This document shows, in pieces, positions 12,890 through 24,800 of a DNA stretch of 64,000 nucleotides. The position numbers and the translations under genes were made by a program. The stretch spans positions 88,351-152,350 of the forward strand of contig NW_019029051.1 in assembly GCF_002105155.1 (NCBI RefSeq). Direction: 5' to 3'. The stretch is from Lobosporangium transversale (Eukaryota > Mortierellomycota > Mortierellomycetes > Mortierellales > Mortierellaceae). Within the stretch, counting starts at the first letter, position 1. Every line of letters starts with the position of its first letter. A model generated the notes under the pieces. That model was not told the origin of the DNA. It was given only the letters and a program-made list of their open reading frames with translations, and did no database searches.

Positions 12890-13575
12890 CCTTCCAGCTG
12901 GATCGTTGAACTGTCTAGGCAAACATACAGAGTTGGCAATATGCTGTCGGCTCCATGCAATCCTCGTCAAAATCATTGAGTTGGCTTCTTTGGTTGGCGC
13001 CGGTTTCCTTTTTTCAAGCTAGCATGAGCTTAAACCAGAATCCCTTCCTCCTGTAGTCGGATACTGCATCATAAATCATTCTGGCACATCGTCTCCACTC
13101 CACCTTCTTCTGCCTTTTATTACTCTTGAATCTCTATGGACTCGCGCTCTCCTGCTCTATCACCTTGGAATCAATTGTTTTCTGCTTCATCTCCGTCACT
13201 AGAAAGATGGTACTTTGAGGACTCTAAGAGGTTGGTATATCGACACCTGTAGATGAGATGGATAAACACTGTAAAAGGCTCAAGAGAGGAGTTGGCAAGA
13301 GAGAGAAGAGGGAGAGAGAGAAATCTTTTAACAACGCATGTTTATGTCTGTACACTCCTGAGCATTCTTATGCAGATTAACTTAGATCGCGTTGAATAAT
13401 CATCCCTAACCCGAACAGATGGAGCTAAAAAAATAAAAATAAAAAAATAAAAGACACAAGCTTTTCAGTTTCTTCTGAGGATCCATCTCTCTCTTGCCAA
13501 GAGCATACGTTGGTTCATGAGGCTACCACAGTCCTGCCTGGATAGTGCTGACTTTGTGTGGCATGCTGCTATACC
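12890..13575 (-). pseudogene. Decayed tandem copy of gamma-tubulin
   Basis: Several blocks match the intact gene at 9388-11476 in the same order and strand. 12890-12975 matches the end of exon 4 (10437-10515), sharing GGCAATATGC and GCAATCCTCGTCAA. 13060-13240 matches the middle of exon 4 (10700-10880), sharing CGCGCTCTCCTGCTC-like and CAATTGTTT sequence. 13460-13500 resembles exon 2. 13540-13562 matches exon 1 including its start codon. Many substitutions and indels destroy the frame, and exons 5-7 are not visible. This is most simply a degenerate tandem duplicate. The copy spans introns, so it was a DNA-level duplication and not a retrocopy. Confidence 0.75.
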
Positions 13576-15997
13576 GAGGGACTGAGGTCTGAGGAACTTG
13601 AGGAACATGAGCGACGTGTGTGATGTATACAGAAAAAAAAAAAAAAAAAAAAAAAAACCCCCCCGAAGTGATATTGCAGGTGATTGATCCCTGCTTTATC
13701 ATCCTGACTTCACAAACATTTTAATGACAAACAATTTCTGGAATAAACTCACTGAGCACTGATAAAAAGAAGAGAGTGCTTGTTTCCATAGTTCAGTCTC
13801 TCCCTTATCACGAGACCCTTGCTTCTTCATTTAGTGGCGCGCATCGGCTATCGCTAGAAGCATACAGCCGTCATTGTCCACGATGAACTCACAATCGTTT
13901 CTGAGGATCCCTTCATTAGCCCGTTTTCCTATCCTATTATCCCATCATCCTATTGTCAACACTTCTGATCAACTCTGACAGCTCGTCCGTCTCTTCGCCG
14001 GCCCAGACTTTCACAATAAGTTAAACTTCTGTTGCAAACCACTAAGGACTCATTTTCCTATTTGCCTTGCTGTACTTTCGACAGACAACCTTGCCTTCCT
14101 GCAGCCTAATGTAATCTACCTCAAGGATTCCTAGGCCCAACTCAACTCAAAACAAGCTCATCCAGAACAAAGGCTGCTGCCATCCTGAAGTCTCACTGAC
14201 TCCTGCGAGCGAGCCCCTTTGTCTTTTGTACCAACCTATTGCAACAGACCTCTTCGAATTTGGTCTCGAAGCAATCCTGCGTTGCGTCTGCATCACCTTG
14301 AGAGATTAAGACGGATTCAGATATAATGAATAAAAACAGTTTTCTCTGCTCTGACTTTCCTATACTTTACCTTGCTCAAAGCCACCCTGTTCGAGTGATT
14401 AGTCAAAAAACAAGTAAGCAAGCGGTCTAAGGCTCACTCTTGCTCTTTGCCTTGACCCAAATGGGTCGTAAAGTATGACCTTCAATCTTACCACTTGATT
14501 GGGATGGAAGGATGAGAAGACTCGAGCTAAGCTTATAGTCCCAAACTGTCCCTGATCCTGCGCTGGCAGGCACTGAAGACTGTAGACATGAATACAGGGA
14601 GGGAACAAGCTCATCATTCATGGCACAGCAATAAACATCTAAAAGAAGCTTAAGCAAAGTTCTAACAAGAGCAACCTTTTGCATCACTCTTCCCACCCTT
14701 CCTCCATTTTGCGGAATATCTAAGCTCATTCTGTGATATACCCAGAAGTGAACTGCGCTCCGTCTACGGCCCGATCTCTTAGCTGTTCCTGATCCAATCA
14801 TCACTCTTTTGTCCTGATCAATCTCTAAAGAAAGTCTATTTTATATATTTATTCGCATCTCTTGCTTAAGCTCTTCTTCCTTTTAAACACCTCGTCCTGT
14901 CTAACGCAACTTCTTATTGATCATGTTATCCTGCTCCAACTCTTCTTCCTACCGTTCATATCATCCTGCTCCAACCCTTCTTCCTCCTTTTAAATACTCT
15001 AGTTCTCACACTAGCTAGGATATTTTCTACGTCTTGCAAGTCAAGGAGATCAACAATTGTTTTTATTATTGTTGCCAGGCGGGGACCTTTTATTAAGGAC
15101 CCGCCATGACCGCCACACAATATTCTTACCTTATGAATAAAAATGGAAGTGCCCCCGAGGTGCACTCCCAAGACTCGGTACGTAACACTAGCCACCTTCG
15201 CTATCATTTCTTTGCTTCCATTATCAAAATAAATTTGATGCCCGCATGAACTTCTGCCACAGGAGCTGGGGATAAACGGTGGTCTTTTATTAAGTGACCA
15301 GATGTGCTCTATTTAAAGGCGCTTAAGATGTCTGGTAGGTATAGCTTTCATAATATTTTCTCATGCTATTGACAAAGGATACGGTCCTAGGGTATAATCA
15401 ATATCGTCCCCATGGGGTAGAGCCTTTTACTGTCGATAAAGCAGCAGCCCCAACTTCACCCTCGCAATATCCACTTATGACAAACATTACGTGAGCTTCC
15501 CGCTCACGAACTATGGCACCTAAAAGACTCGCCTCACTTTATTAGAGCACCCTATGCCTACTATATCCTTTATTTACTTTCATCCCTTTCATTCCTTACA
15601 ATGATATTCACCTTGCACAACATCCAATTAGATTTTCGGTTCAAAGTTTGAGAGCATTGCTACTTTTTCCTCAGCACTAAATGTAATAACCCTTTCGCTT
15701 CTCTAATACAGTATCACTAATAGCATATGATAACTCTACCTGGTGCACATTTAGGCACTCTTTCTTGGCGAACCTGGCTTCCGAGGGCTGTCTGGTTAAA
15801 TTAGGGCTAGCACGATACTCTACTTGCATCATTTATTAAATAATAGCGTGCGCGTTCTATCAAGAGTGACAAGATGATTACAAGGTAAGATGGGTAACTG
15901 TGAAACAACTAAAGGAATGAGAGTAAGGACCGAGGTTTTCTATGTACTCCAAATACATCCTCATGCCTTTTACCATATTAGGGACTACAAGTGACAG
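13576..15997. other. Gene-poor stretch without recognisable features
   Basis: It begins with an A tract near 13633-13657. CT-rich phrases with a recurring cttcttcct-like motif occur near 14870-14995. The frames 14427-14804 and 14956-15207 (both minus) match no family I know. Two related short phrases containing CTTTTATTAAG occur near 15088 and 15285 and may be remnants of an old repeat. No RNA gene was seen. Confidence 0.4.
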
Positions 15998-16083
15998 GTT
16001 ACCATTACAAAAGGATCCAAGGAAGTTGCCTGGTGCAACCTTTGTTCAGGACTACTTGACACCGTAGTCCATGGTCATTGCTA

Positions 16084-17709
16084 CACTATCATGCAAAACT
16101 GATTCAATAATTCATTCCCATGTGCATTTCTTTTTTTCATTCCTAGAAACCGTATATGCATACACCACTCATACTTTGGTTTAATAAAGCTCCCGTCTTC
16201 TTCTTCGTCGTAGTTATGCGTTGTGACATTAGCTTGTCTCATTTGGAAAGCTAATGACTTTTTTGTTCATTCAGGTCACTTTTTCAGTTTTGCATGTGGT
16301 CTAAAATGTTGCCCATGACAACTGCTGGAAGTCATTTAATGCAAGTAAAAGAAGGACTTTTCTCTCTTTCCTTTATGAACACTAGCTTAGCTCTCTCTTA
16401 ACTCTATCTTCGCAGAATATGAGACCCACTCCACAAAGGAAAGTCAACGAAGCCAGGAGGTTAATGATGGGAGGCATGTCTACTATAGAGGCTGCTGCTA
16501 GTGTCGGTATATCGCAAGGGACGGCCAACAAGATCTATGCAAAGAATAAGGAGTACATGCCAGTCAATAAAGGCGGTCGATCAAGGAAAGTATCTAGAGA
16601 TATCATACAGTATCTTCAGGTAGACATGAAACGAAGTACACTCAAGTCTGCAGTTGAGGCCACCGTCAGAGCCAACCAGCTCATACCAGCGGCTGTCTCT
16701 GAGACCACCGTTAGACAAGGGCTCAAGGAGTTAGGATTGACAGCAAAGAGGTACGTAAGCCAGCTTTACGTCGACGACATATTAAAGCTCGTTTGCATTT
16801 TATCAATAAGTATAAGGAATGGACTCTGAAAGATTGGAAAAGGTTATTTGGTCAGATGAATCGAAAATAAACCGAATCTGCTCTGATGGTGTGCAGTGGA
16901 TCTGGGACGACACTCCGAGACGCCTCACTCGCAGGTCGGTGCAAGGCACTGTCAAGTTTGGGGGTGGTAATGTTAAAGTGTGGTCATGCTTCTCATGGTA
17001 CGGACCTGGATACATTGCAAAGATTGACAATAATATGGACGCACAACCTTACATCAAACTACTGCAGGAGGATCTACAGATGTCGCTTGATGACTGGGGC
17101 CTAACTAAAAGCGATATCGTCTTTCAGCACGACAATGACTCGAAGCACACGGCGAGGATTGTTAGGAAGTATTTAGAGTCAGTACATCTGACAGAGGAGG
17201 AAGGTATACTTCTAGAGTGGCCAGCACAATCCCCTGACCTCAACCCTATTGAACACATGTGGGCAGAATTGGATAGGCGGCTCTCTAGGTATCCGGAGCG
17301 AGCTAAGAGCTGTGATGAACTATGCGAGCGAATATCGGTTGAATGGTACAGGATCCCAGTGGACTTCTGCCGCAAACTCATCATAGGTATCCATAAGAGA
17401 CTCCAAGCTGTCAGTGATGCCCATGGTTGGAATACTACTTATTGATGTAAGGTTATGGCTCACAAAAGAATAAAGATCTTTGGCCACCGAATGGGCACAT
17501 GTGAAACTGATTCAATGACCTGAATGAACAAAAAAGTCATTAGCTTTCCAAATGAGACAAGCTAATGTCACAACGCATAACTACGACGAAGAAGAAGACG
17601 GGAGCTTTATTAAACCAAAGTATGAGTGGTGTATGCATATACGGTTTCTAGGAATGAAAAAAAGAATGCACGTGGGAATGAATTATTGAATCAGTTTTGC
17701 ATGATAGTG
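16084..17709 (+). mobile_element. Tc1/mariner element, copy A
   Basis: The 1,626-bp element is bounded by TA at 16082-16083 and 17710-17711. The ends are inverted, beginning CACTATCATGCAAAACTG, and the terminal inverted repeats are long (about 210 bp). The transposase is in the middle. Related copies lie at 43525 (B), 50135 (C, partial) and 57819 (D, partial). Confidence 0.93.
16419..17445 (+). pseudogene. Tc1/mariner transposase of copy A, frameshifted
   Basis: The N-terminal half (16419 to about 16760) has a helix-turn-helix region beginning MRPTPQRKVNEARR and a basic GGRSRK linker. The catalytic half resumes in another frame near 16819. The break lies at about 16750-16765, where copies B and C have extra bases. 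The catalytic residues are present: the first Asp in WSDESKI, the second in FQHDNDSKH and the Glu in DLNPIEHMW. There are 39 residues between the second Asp and the Glu. The frameshift makes this copy probably inactive, although the terminal repeats could still be mobilised in trans. Confidence 0.88.
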
Positions 17710-17978
17710 TATGTTTGCTATTGTGGGAAAACTTTTACTGTTTCCGATAGTCTTAAAGCTCATGCTACCGGGTTCATACGGACAAAAACCGAACAACCAG
17801 TCTGCACTGAAATCGTCAAGCAGTGCATTGACACTCAATCCGAAATTGATTTGGACAAGATGCGTGCAGATGTCGACAAGGCCATTGAGGAAGCTAAAAA
17901 AACTATTGAATCATTACAGTCAATTCGTGCACAACAATAGATAAAGATCGCAGTCACAGTTCAGTTTGACATAAAAAC

Positions 17979-18089
17979 CAGAGGGTCAACGCTTGTCGCT
18001 CTTTTTGGCTAGACTCTTTCAAATATAAATGGTTTATTTAACAAAATTCTTATAATTGAAAAGGACTAGCCAAAAAGAGTGACCCTCTG
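17979..18089. mobile_element. 111-bp hAT-type MITE with 8-bp target duplication
   Basis: Inverted ends CAGAGGGTCA and TGACCCTCTG are flanked by the perfect 8-bp direct repeat ATAAAAAC (17971-17978 and 18090-18097). Inside, CTCTTTTTGGCTAG recurs inverted. CAG-type ends with 8-bp duplications are characteristic of hAT elements. It lies about 160 bp upstream of the left CRN start codon, so it may affect that promoter. Confidence 0.85.
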
Positions 18090-18097
18090 ATAAAAAC

Positions 18098-18251
18098 AAA
18101 TTTATTTTCCTCACTTTCATTCCTTTCTCTCCTTTCTCTACTTTCATTCCTTTCTCTACTTTCATTTCTTTCTCTTCCTTCCTTCATTTCTCTACTTTCA
18201 TTTGCTATTTACCTCTCCCGATTCCCTCTCGCATTTCATCATCATTTGATC
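18098..18251 (+). promoter_or_regulatory. Pyrimidine-rich leader of the left CRN gene
   Basis: It consists of near-pure C/T sequence with repeated ctttctctactttcatt-like units up to the ATG at 18252. Pyrimidine tracts are common just upstream of fungal starts. The right-arm CRN has a completely different leader. Confidence 0.5.
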
Positions 18252-21200
18252 ATGACAAAACTATTTTGCATCCTTGATGGTCATTCAACCCCCTTCTCAG
18301 TTGTTGTTTCGCCGGACGACACAGTTGATGATCTCAAAAAAGCAATCAAGAAGGAAAAAGAACCTGAATTCGACTACATTCCTGCCGACAAATTGAATCT
18401 CTGGCATGTCTCCATCGTAATCGGAGATGATGAGGACGAAAAAACTATCACACTTTCAGAACATCCAGATGCAAAAAAGCTTCATGCAACAAGCGAGATC
18501 TCTGAGGTCTTTGGTTCTGCTCCAGCGAAGAAAACCATACACGTCATCGTCCAGCGGCCATCACAAGGTAGCTCTTGATGGGCTGGCTACTGATATTTTC
18601 AGCCAGATGGAGCTTAAACTCCTGTGCATGACGTCATTGATCAACATTACTGTTCATGCTAACATGTTTATTTATTTTATTGCTGTTGTAATTGTTAGGA
18701 TCCTCTGCAGGTACGAGTTCTCAAGTCAACAGTAAATGAGTCTATTTCTCAAGTAGACTTTCAGCATCGCAGATGCTCTGCATTCATTCCTTGGGTCTTT
18801 TGATTGAGTTTGCACACCCGGAGCCTATTCCTAATGCCCTTTCTTTTCTTTTTTTTTGTGGTTGTGGATTGAGTCAATTTCTCGTTTAATCTTTTGCTAC
18901 ATGCTGCAGCTTATTCTAACGCCTTTTCTTGAAACATTATGGATACTTAGGTCCAAGAGCTTTAGAACTAAATGATGAGGATGGTAAGAGATTTGTCGGG
19001 TTATATTACGGGTTATATAGCACATTAGTTTTTACGGCATATTAACATTGTCCGTCACATGTCATATCTAGAGAGACTCTGGCTTGAGAGAATCAAGAAG
19101 GGATTCTTCCAGGGAAAGGTCAAGCAATTCCTAGAATCATACGCCAATGGTGACCTTAAACTTCCACTGACTGGGGGAGTTGTGTCAGGTCTACCGAAAG
19201 TCCCTAGGAGAGGAACGCCAAGCGAGAAAAAAGAATGGCCAAGTCTTCTTCTCCTTAGCCCATCGACATCTCTCAATAACACTATATACCATCCATGTGA
19301 AGAGGCAATCAAAAAAATTTATGAAGATGATCCTCGTCAACTATCATTGTTTGGAGTTAGTGGTTGCGGGAAGACCAGGACTGTCATCGAGATTCTTTCC
19401 CAGAAATGGGGCATCTATTTGAACGCCAGCAGCACCGATAGAGGATCCAATGACTTGACATCGCTTGCTAAGTTTATGCAAGAGGCAAATTTGGCACGGT
19501 TATATAATAATCAAGATAAGGCAGAAAATGGCCTTAACACACAAGCAATCACGCACTGCCTACTCCTGTCAAGACTACTGATCTTCCAACACTGTCTGGG
19601 ATTGAACAAAAACCTAACTTGTGAAAGCTTGATGCTCTTGCAGGTTTGCCCCTCAGCTTTCAGCAAGGAGGTACCCGATATTTTTGACAAGCTTTTCAAT
19701 ACTATAGCCGCAAGCTTCCACGAGGGAGGTGTTGGAAGAGGGAACGTACGCCGTGTCGTTCAAAAAGCTTTTGAACAAGTTCAAAGTCAACTGAATCCAT
19801 CGACCAAAATTCTGATTGTAGTTGATGAGGCTCAGAATTTCAGCCGAGTATTTGAGAAACGATTCCAATCGAACCTACCCGATAGCAGACCGAGACCATT
19901 ACTATCGCCTGTAGTCCATGGCCTTGAAACAGTAACCACGGATTCGCAACATGTTTGTATCATTCCGTGTGGGACTGGCCTTAGTCTTAATGACCTTCAA
20001 TGGTTGGAGGATTCTGGCGCAGAAGCCAAAGGTACCAAGGAACCGGATGGAGGTCAATCCTATCGTATCACCAATTTTTCTGGATGGAGTAGTATAGCAC
20101 AAATCACCGAATACTTAGAGCGTCTTAAAGATCAAGTGACTACAGGTCGTGAAAAAATCGATGAAATGATACCGCCAGCTGCAGTCGATACGATGTACCG
20201 ACTCCTCCGAGGCCGATTCCGACCCATTATCAGCGTGATCGAGGGAACTATATGGAAGCACAATGCGATCGAGGAGACTAAAAGGGAGCAAAATGAGCCA
20301 GGATCTCAAGAAGAGCCAATCTGGATGAAGGAGATAAAGGACGTGCAACAAAGGCTAACAACTTGCCCTGATGATTTGAACCAGAGGAAAAGGGGGAACT
20401 TATGCTCTGACTTTCATCACGCTATGAAGGCGCTTAATGTGGAGAAATCTGAGATGCTCTATCTCGTCAAAGTAGCACTTGTTCGCATGGTGTTATTTGG
20501 AGTACAAACTGTTATCGCTAAGGAACTTCCCCAACTTGTAGAATCGGCGCTTGGTAGGATGGAGTTTATCAAGTCAAAATCGCCAGAATATCGTACAGTG
20601 ATCGACGAACCATTTGTGTTTCTTGCAGTCCACAATTACTTTCAAAAATCAGACCCTGGATTTCACAACATGATAGTTACCTTTTGGACATTCACTAAAG
20701 ACCCCAAAATACATGGAAAATTTTGGGAGTGTCAAGTTCCTTTGAGCTTGATCAACATCTTCCACAACAAGACGCTTGCGAAAAAGATGTTTCCAAAAAA
20801 TGCACCTCTGGATCTGGTTGATCACGAAGCCACCATAGTTGGATGGAAAAAATCCCGCATTGGAGCTGATTGCAGTGACTTGACTATGGAGCAATTCTTG
20901 GAGGCCCATTTCGACCATGATTCGAGGATTGATAAAAGAGAGATTCCTCCATTTTATTTCCCCACGGACGAAATCACTGGTCCAGACATTGTGTTTATTC
21001 TCAAGATCAACAAAAAGATGTACCCCGTATTTGTCCAGCTCAAATTCGTGAAGAAGCTTGATGGTATGAAAGCAGCACACGCCTTAGAGACAATTAGCCG
21101 CGACGCGATCAATGTACACCATTTGCCCAACTTTGACCGCTTTTGCCCTCCGAATGAAAGGTATCTTAGCTTGTTGTTAATGTATCCTGGAAAATTGTCA

Positions 21201-21407
21201 GATAAAAATAAGACCATGCATCCCCCAGATTCAAGGCAGGCTCTAATGGTGATAGATGAGGGCAACATTGCCGAATACTTTCATGAGAACGAGATTGAGC
21301 TATTGGATTCCATCAAGAGAAGTGGAGAGGCAATTGAGCATGGAAGAGAAAAGAAGATCAAATCCAACGAGCAAGAATCGTCCTTAACACTGCAAGATGG
21401 CGACTAA
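18252..21407 (+). CDS. Crinkler (CRN)-type effector-like protein, left copy: UBL header + P-loop NTPase + nuclease
   Basis: Four exons, 18252-18567, 18699-18731, 18951-18983 and 19072-21407, total 2,718 nt (905 aa), all GT-AG. Residues 1-104 form the CRN ubiquitin-like header, starting MTKLFCILDG and ending at HVIVQRP, the fungal counterpart of the HVLVxxP junction motif. Two tiny exons encode a Ser/acidic linker. The body has Walker A GVSGCGKT (about 222-229) and Walker B ILIVVDEAQNF (about 374-384). Near the C-terminus are PDIVFIL (Asp about 766) and VFVQLKF (Gln 783, Lys 785), matching a PD-(D/E)XK-type D...QxK site. CRN proteins with NTPase-nuclease bodies are known in oomycetes and several fungi, where some act in host nuclei and others may act in conflict. 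The function here is unknown. There is no signal peptide. Residues from about 79 onward lie inside the inverted repeat. Confidence 0.87.
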
Positions 21408-21467
21408 TTGTTTTCAGAAAATAAAAAAAGCTTATTCATTCACATAAACGTTTGTAACAACCCAGTT

Positions 21468-21661
21468 TATTTTGTTGAACTCTCTTGGTGCGGAGATCGC
21501 ACCTTCTTGGAAAACTGTGCGTGCTCTTCCAGCGTGTGAGTGCGCATCACAAATGATCCTCCTGCACTCTCACAAGCCTGGGAAAGGTCATCCTTACTCA
21601 TCTTGAACAGAGTCCTCCTCGTAAGCTCTGTTGGCCCCGTGGGATACCCAGATGCAGGGAT
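21468..21661 (-). pseudogene. Unrecognised coding remnant between two CRN genes (left arm)
   Basis: A minus-strand open stretch follows a CTGCTAG acceptor at about 21662 and runs about 64 codons to a stop at 21468. It contains ELTRRTLFKMSKDDLSQA and HTLEEHAQF. It looks like a last exon but has no visible upstream partner. I do not recognise it. An A tract lies next to it at about 21698-21723. Confidence 0.35.
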
Positions 21662-21811
21662 CTAGCAGGCAGAGCTCGAATATCTCTGGTACATGATGAA
21701 AAAAAAAAAAAAAAAAAAAAAAAGCAGGTTAAAAGTATGATTTGGAGCAGAAAGAAGCAGAATGAACCTCAATTTATAATCGCCATGGTCTGTCTCATTG
21801 CATTCCGGACA

Positions 21812-23245
21812 GTCAATGGACCGATCAGATTCGACGATGTTAATAAAGTCTACTATGTGGATCCTGCGGACCATGACAAAAATAAGGAAATACTACAGAG
21901 CGTTTTTCGCCGCGATTTAGTGATGCTCATAGGCGCACGTGCCTCTCACCCAATTAACTGACTTTGGGTATCGCTGCCTCCCGTAAGCCAACTTCCGCGA
22001 AAATGGATAAAGTGGATGCAATGTATGCGCTATTGTACCGGTACTGACCTTATATTTTTCATTTAGACTATCATTTGAGGAAGTTAACGTTCGCAATAAT
22101 GAGTCTGTTTTCTGGAGAACTTTTGGTGATGCGAGACGTACACTCGAAGTCAAATGGGTATGTTTTTTAAGCTTAGTTAACTCTCCACGAGTTGATGTGC
22201 CATTCTAATACAATGAATTGTGCTCAATGTCAATAGTCATCCAGGAATGATTTGTCTTTGTGGACGCTCCATTCATGAGGATCTTCGCTCGAAAGTCAAC
22301 GGCTCGACGAAATGTCTCGATTACGATACATGGCAGGTCTTCTCCACACACAATCAGAATGAGAGGATGTTTTCGTACCATACTTTTAGAAGGATGGTCG
22401 ATTCACTTTTGAATGAATCAGCTACAGATGCTGTTAATCTTCTCCGAACAGATTTTATTGGGTATCTCGGCGATATATCTATCACAGACACGGAACAACA
22501 GGGATTGGCAGACTTCCTAACTGCAGAAGGGGTGCTGATAAGACTTGATGGCAGTAACTACCGTATGGCCTCAGCATTCATTGACTCGTTTGTGAGGAGA
22601 TATATTATTCCATCAAAATATCCCAACGCTCCTTCAGAGTCACCCCCAAAGAAAAGAGGAGGATCATTGGATATTCTAGAGATTATGAAGATTGCTCTTC
22701 GATTTTTCGATAAAGACTTGATTTTGCAGGCGGAAGATCGATCATACAAAAGTTCGGGGAGAACAGTTAAGGTTATGGGCGACTACAACGCCAGTGTCCC
22801 TCGAGAAAGCGTCTATGGCACGGAATTGATGAGAGTTCTCACCAACTGGCTAAACAAAACAAAAAAATATGAGACCATTGGCCAGTGGCACCTCCGTGAG
22901 CGTGAGGACCACAAATATAGTGACATTGTCATCAAGAAAGCAGGAAAACCTACGGTTGTTATCGAGCTTTTGGCTACAGGGAGTCAAACTTCTATTAAGG
23001 ACCATATCAGCAAGACGCTAACTTACAAACGTTTACTCCCAGCAGAAGAAGCTTGGGTTGTTCATTTTACCTGTGAGGACGACTATTTTAAGCACCCATA
23101 CTGGCAAACCGACGCGGAACTGGACCAAGGGGTGAATTTGGTGCATTTCTGGCACGATAGGAGTTTTGATACAGTGCGGATGAATGCTCGCTGGAAGGAC
23201 AGTGGCAATACTCAAAGAATTGACGATGAGCTGTTGACTGTCTAA
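21812..23245 (+). pseudogene. CRN NTPase-nuclease body, header lost and NTPase deleted (left arm)
   Basis: It is homologous to exons 4-6 of the intact CRN at 54917-57633. Similarity begins at 21812, so the ubiquitin-like header is absent. A 29-bp deletion after GARAS (near 21948) removes the Walker A GKT and shifts the frame. A second deletion of about 383 bp near 22130 removes Walker B and its surroundings. The final exon from about 22237 to 23245 stays fully open. It keeps the nuclease-like region (SDIVIKKAG then VVIELLATG, Asp and Glu conserved). No start codon with a CRN header is available, so this is a pseudogene unless the last exon is expressed alone. Confidence 0.85.
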
Positions 23246-24318
23246 CAGCAATTCTATTTTTTTTTTACCCAACATTGTAAGGACGTCCCATTTTGTTGAC
23301 ATAGGCTTTATAATTTTGCAGATCTGTTTAAATAGCTGTTACTTTGTATATTTCGCATTGATTGCATTAAAACACTCTCTCTTCATTAATGACAAACAAT
23401 TTACTTTATGTATCTATACCTTAATCTATATTTATATATTAGTCAGAAAGGCTTCGGGTCGAGTTGGGTAACCTGGCTGTCACGTTACGAGCCTTATTGC
23501 GGGACCTATTTTGGGGCAAATGATATCTATTCAGCAACAAATGTCGATGGATGCGGAGCATGTTCTACCAAATTTGTCGTAAGGACATATTATATTATCT
23601 TCTATAACGTAAACACCATTCAACGTGGTAGCATCCACCCAATCTGAAGAACTATGTATATAGAATAATAATAAATAGTTGCTGACTTTTTATGAATAGG
23701 CGTGCTTGTCAGCCTGAAACGACACAAATTGGCATTGATTACCAGGCTCGCACAATTCGAGCTCGAACTTTTTGATACGAGAAATGAGCTTGAGAGTGCC
23801 ATGGACACAAAGGGAAGTATAAAGAGAAGACTGAAACTTTCTTCATGACAACTGAAAATACAAATCGAATACATGATACTGAAGTACAAGGCATTTACCG
23901 CGAAACTTGGCTGTGTTAATTTGTTCTGAAAAAGATATCAGATCATTAAACTCACTTTAAATGCGCAAACCGGGCTTCATTACGACATCTGGGCTACATG
24001 GGCTCACAAAAGTGATGTTAGCCATGTACAGCCTTCCACATTTGAAAGTAGAAACACCAAATATTTTATGTTGGCTTCAACTTTAATGAATTTGACTCAC
24101 TTATTGACACATCGATTGGGCCGCTGATAAGGCGTAATCGACGTCTGCCAAAAAATGGCCCGTGTCTCTTCCCCTGTATGCTCATATTTATTTTTTTCTT
24201 TGTATCTCTTCCTTTTTCTTCCATTCTCTTGTGTCTCATCTCCCTCACTGCGTGTTGGTTTTGTTCTTTGTCTCTTTCCTCTTGACCATTCTTTCATCTT
24301 TCTTTTTATCTTTCCACA
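23246..24318. other. Intervening sequence in the left arm without a firm gene
   Basis: The first 190 bp match the 3' flank of the CRN at 54.9-57.6 kb. A short Cys-containing open stretch near 23444-23600 is unrecognised and may be a gene fragment. The rest is AT-rich with no supported exon. Confidence 0.35.
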
Positions 24319-24766
24319 ATGAGTGAATCCAACAAATACATTTTTTTCTTTTGTGCCAAAGGACTCGTGGGAAAAAAGAAAAAAGATGAAGAAAAATTAC
24401 TCCGTGAATATCATGATCATTTAAATCGTTATCACTTATCCATCCTGGTTGAGTTCGAGTTAGAAAATACAACTGAACCTTTCCTCATTCATCGTAATCC
24501 CATGTCAGACATGGCCTTTCTCCTCTATTTTTTTTTTTTTCAACCGTACATCTGTGTTACGACACTACAAGACCTGTAAAAGTTGCCGAAAATAATGCGC
24601 CGCCGGTCCCTCCAGCCTCGAATGCCGATACATGTTCAGATGGCCATTCATTACAGGATAGTGTTAAAAAACATGAGGCAGTAATTAAGATGCTTTGTGA
24701 GAGGATAGACGCTCTTGAAGAGAGGTATGACATCCTTTATTTGTTGTTAATGAGTTAATAGATTCT

Positions 24767-24800
<34 letters not shown>

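Larger units (their letters stand above)
15998..17940 (+). pseudogene. Small Cys-rich gene interrupted by a Tc1 element
   Basis: An open segment 15998-16083 follows a GTGACAG acceptor and contains WCNLC. It runs straight into the Tc1 element at 16084-17709. Reading resumes at 17712 with VCYCGKTF and continues to a stop at 17940. With the element and one TA target copy removed, both sides are in the same frame. The Cys/His spacing (WCNLC, HGHC, CYCG, LKAH) suggests a zinc-binding module. The last 40 residues are charged and probably helical (coiled-coil-like). I do not recognise the family, and upstream exons are not identified. Confidence 0.5.

Noticed and set aside
14427-14804. 125-codon minus-strand frame
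   Set aside because: No recognisable motif, no splice context and ordinary composition. Not enough to call a gene.
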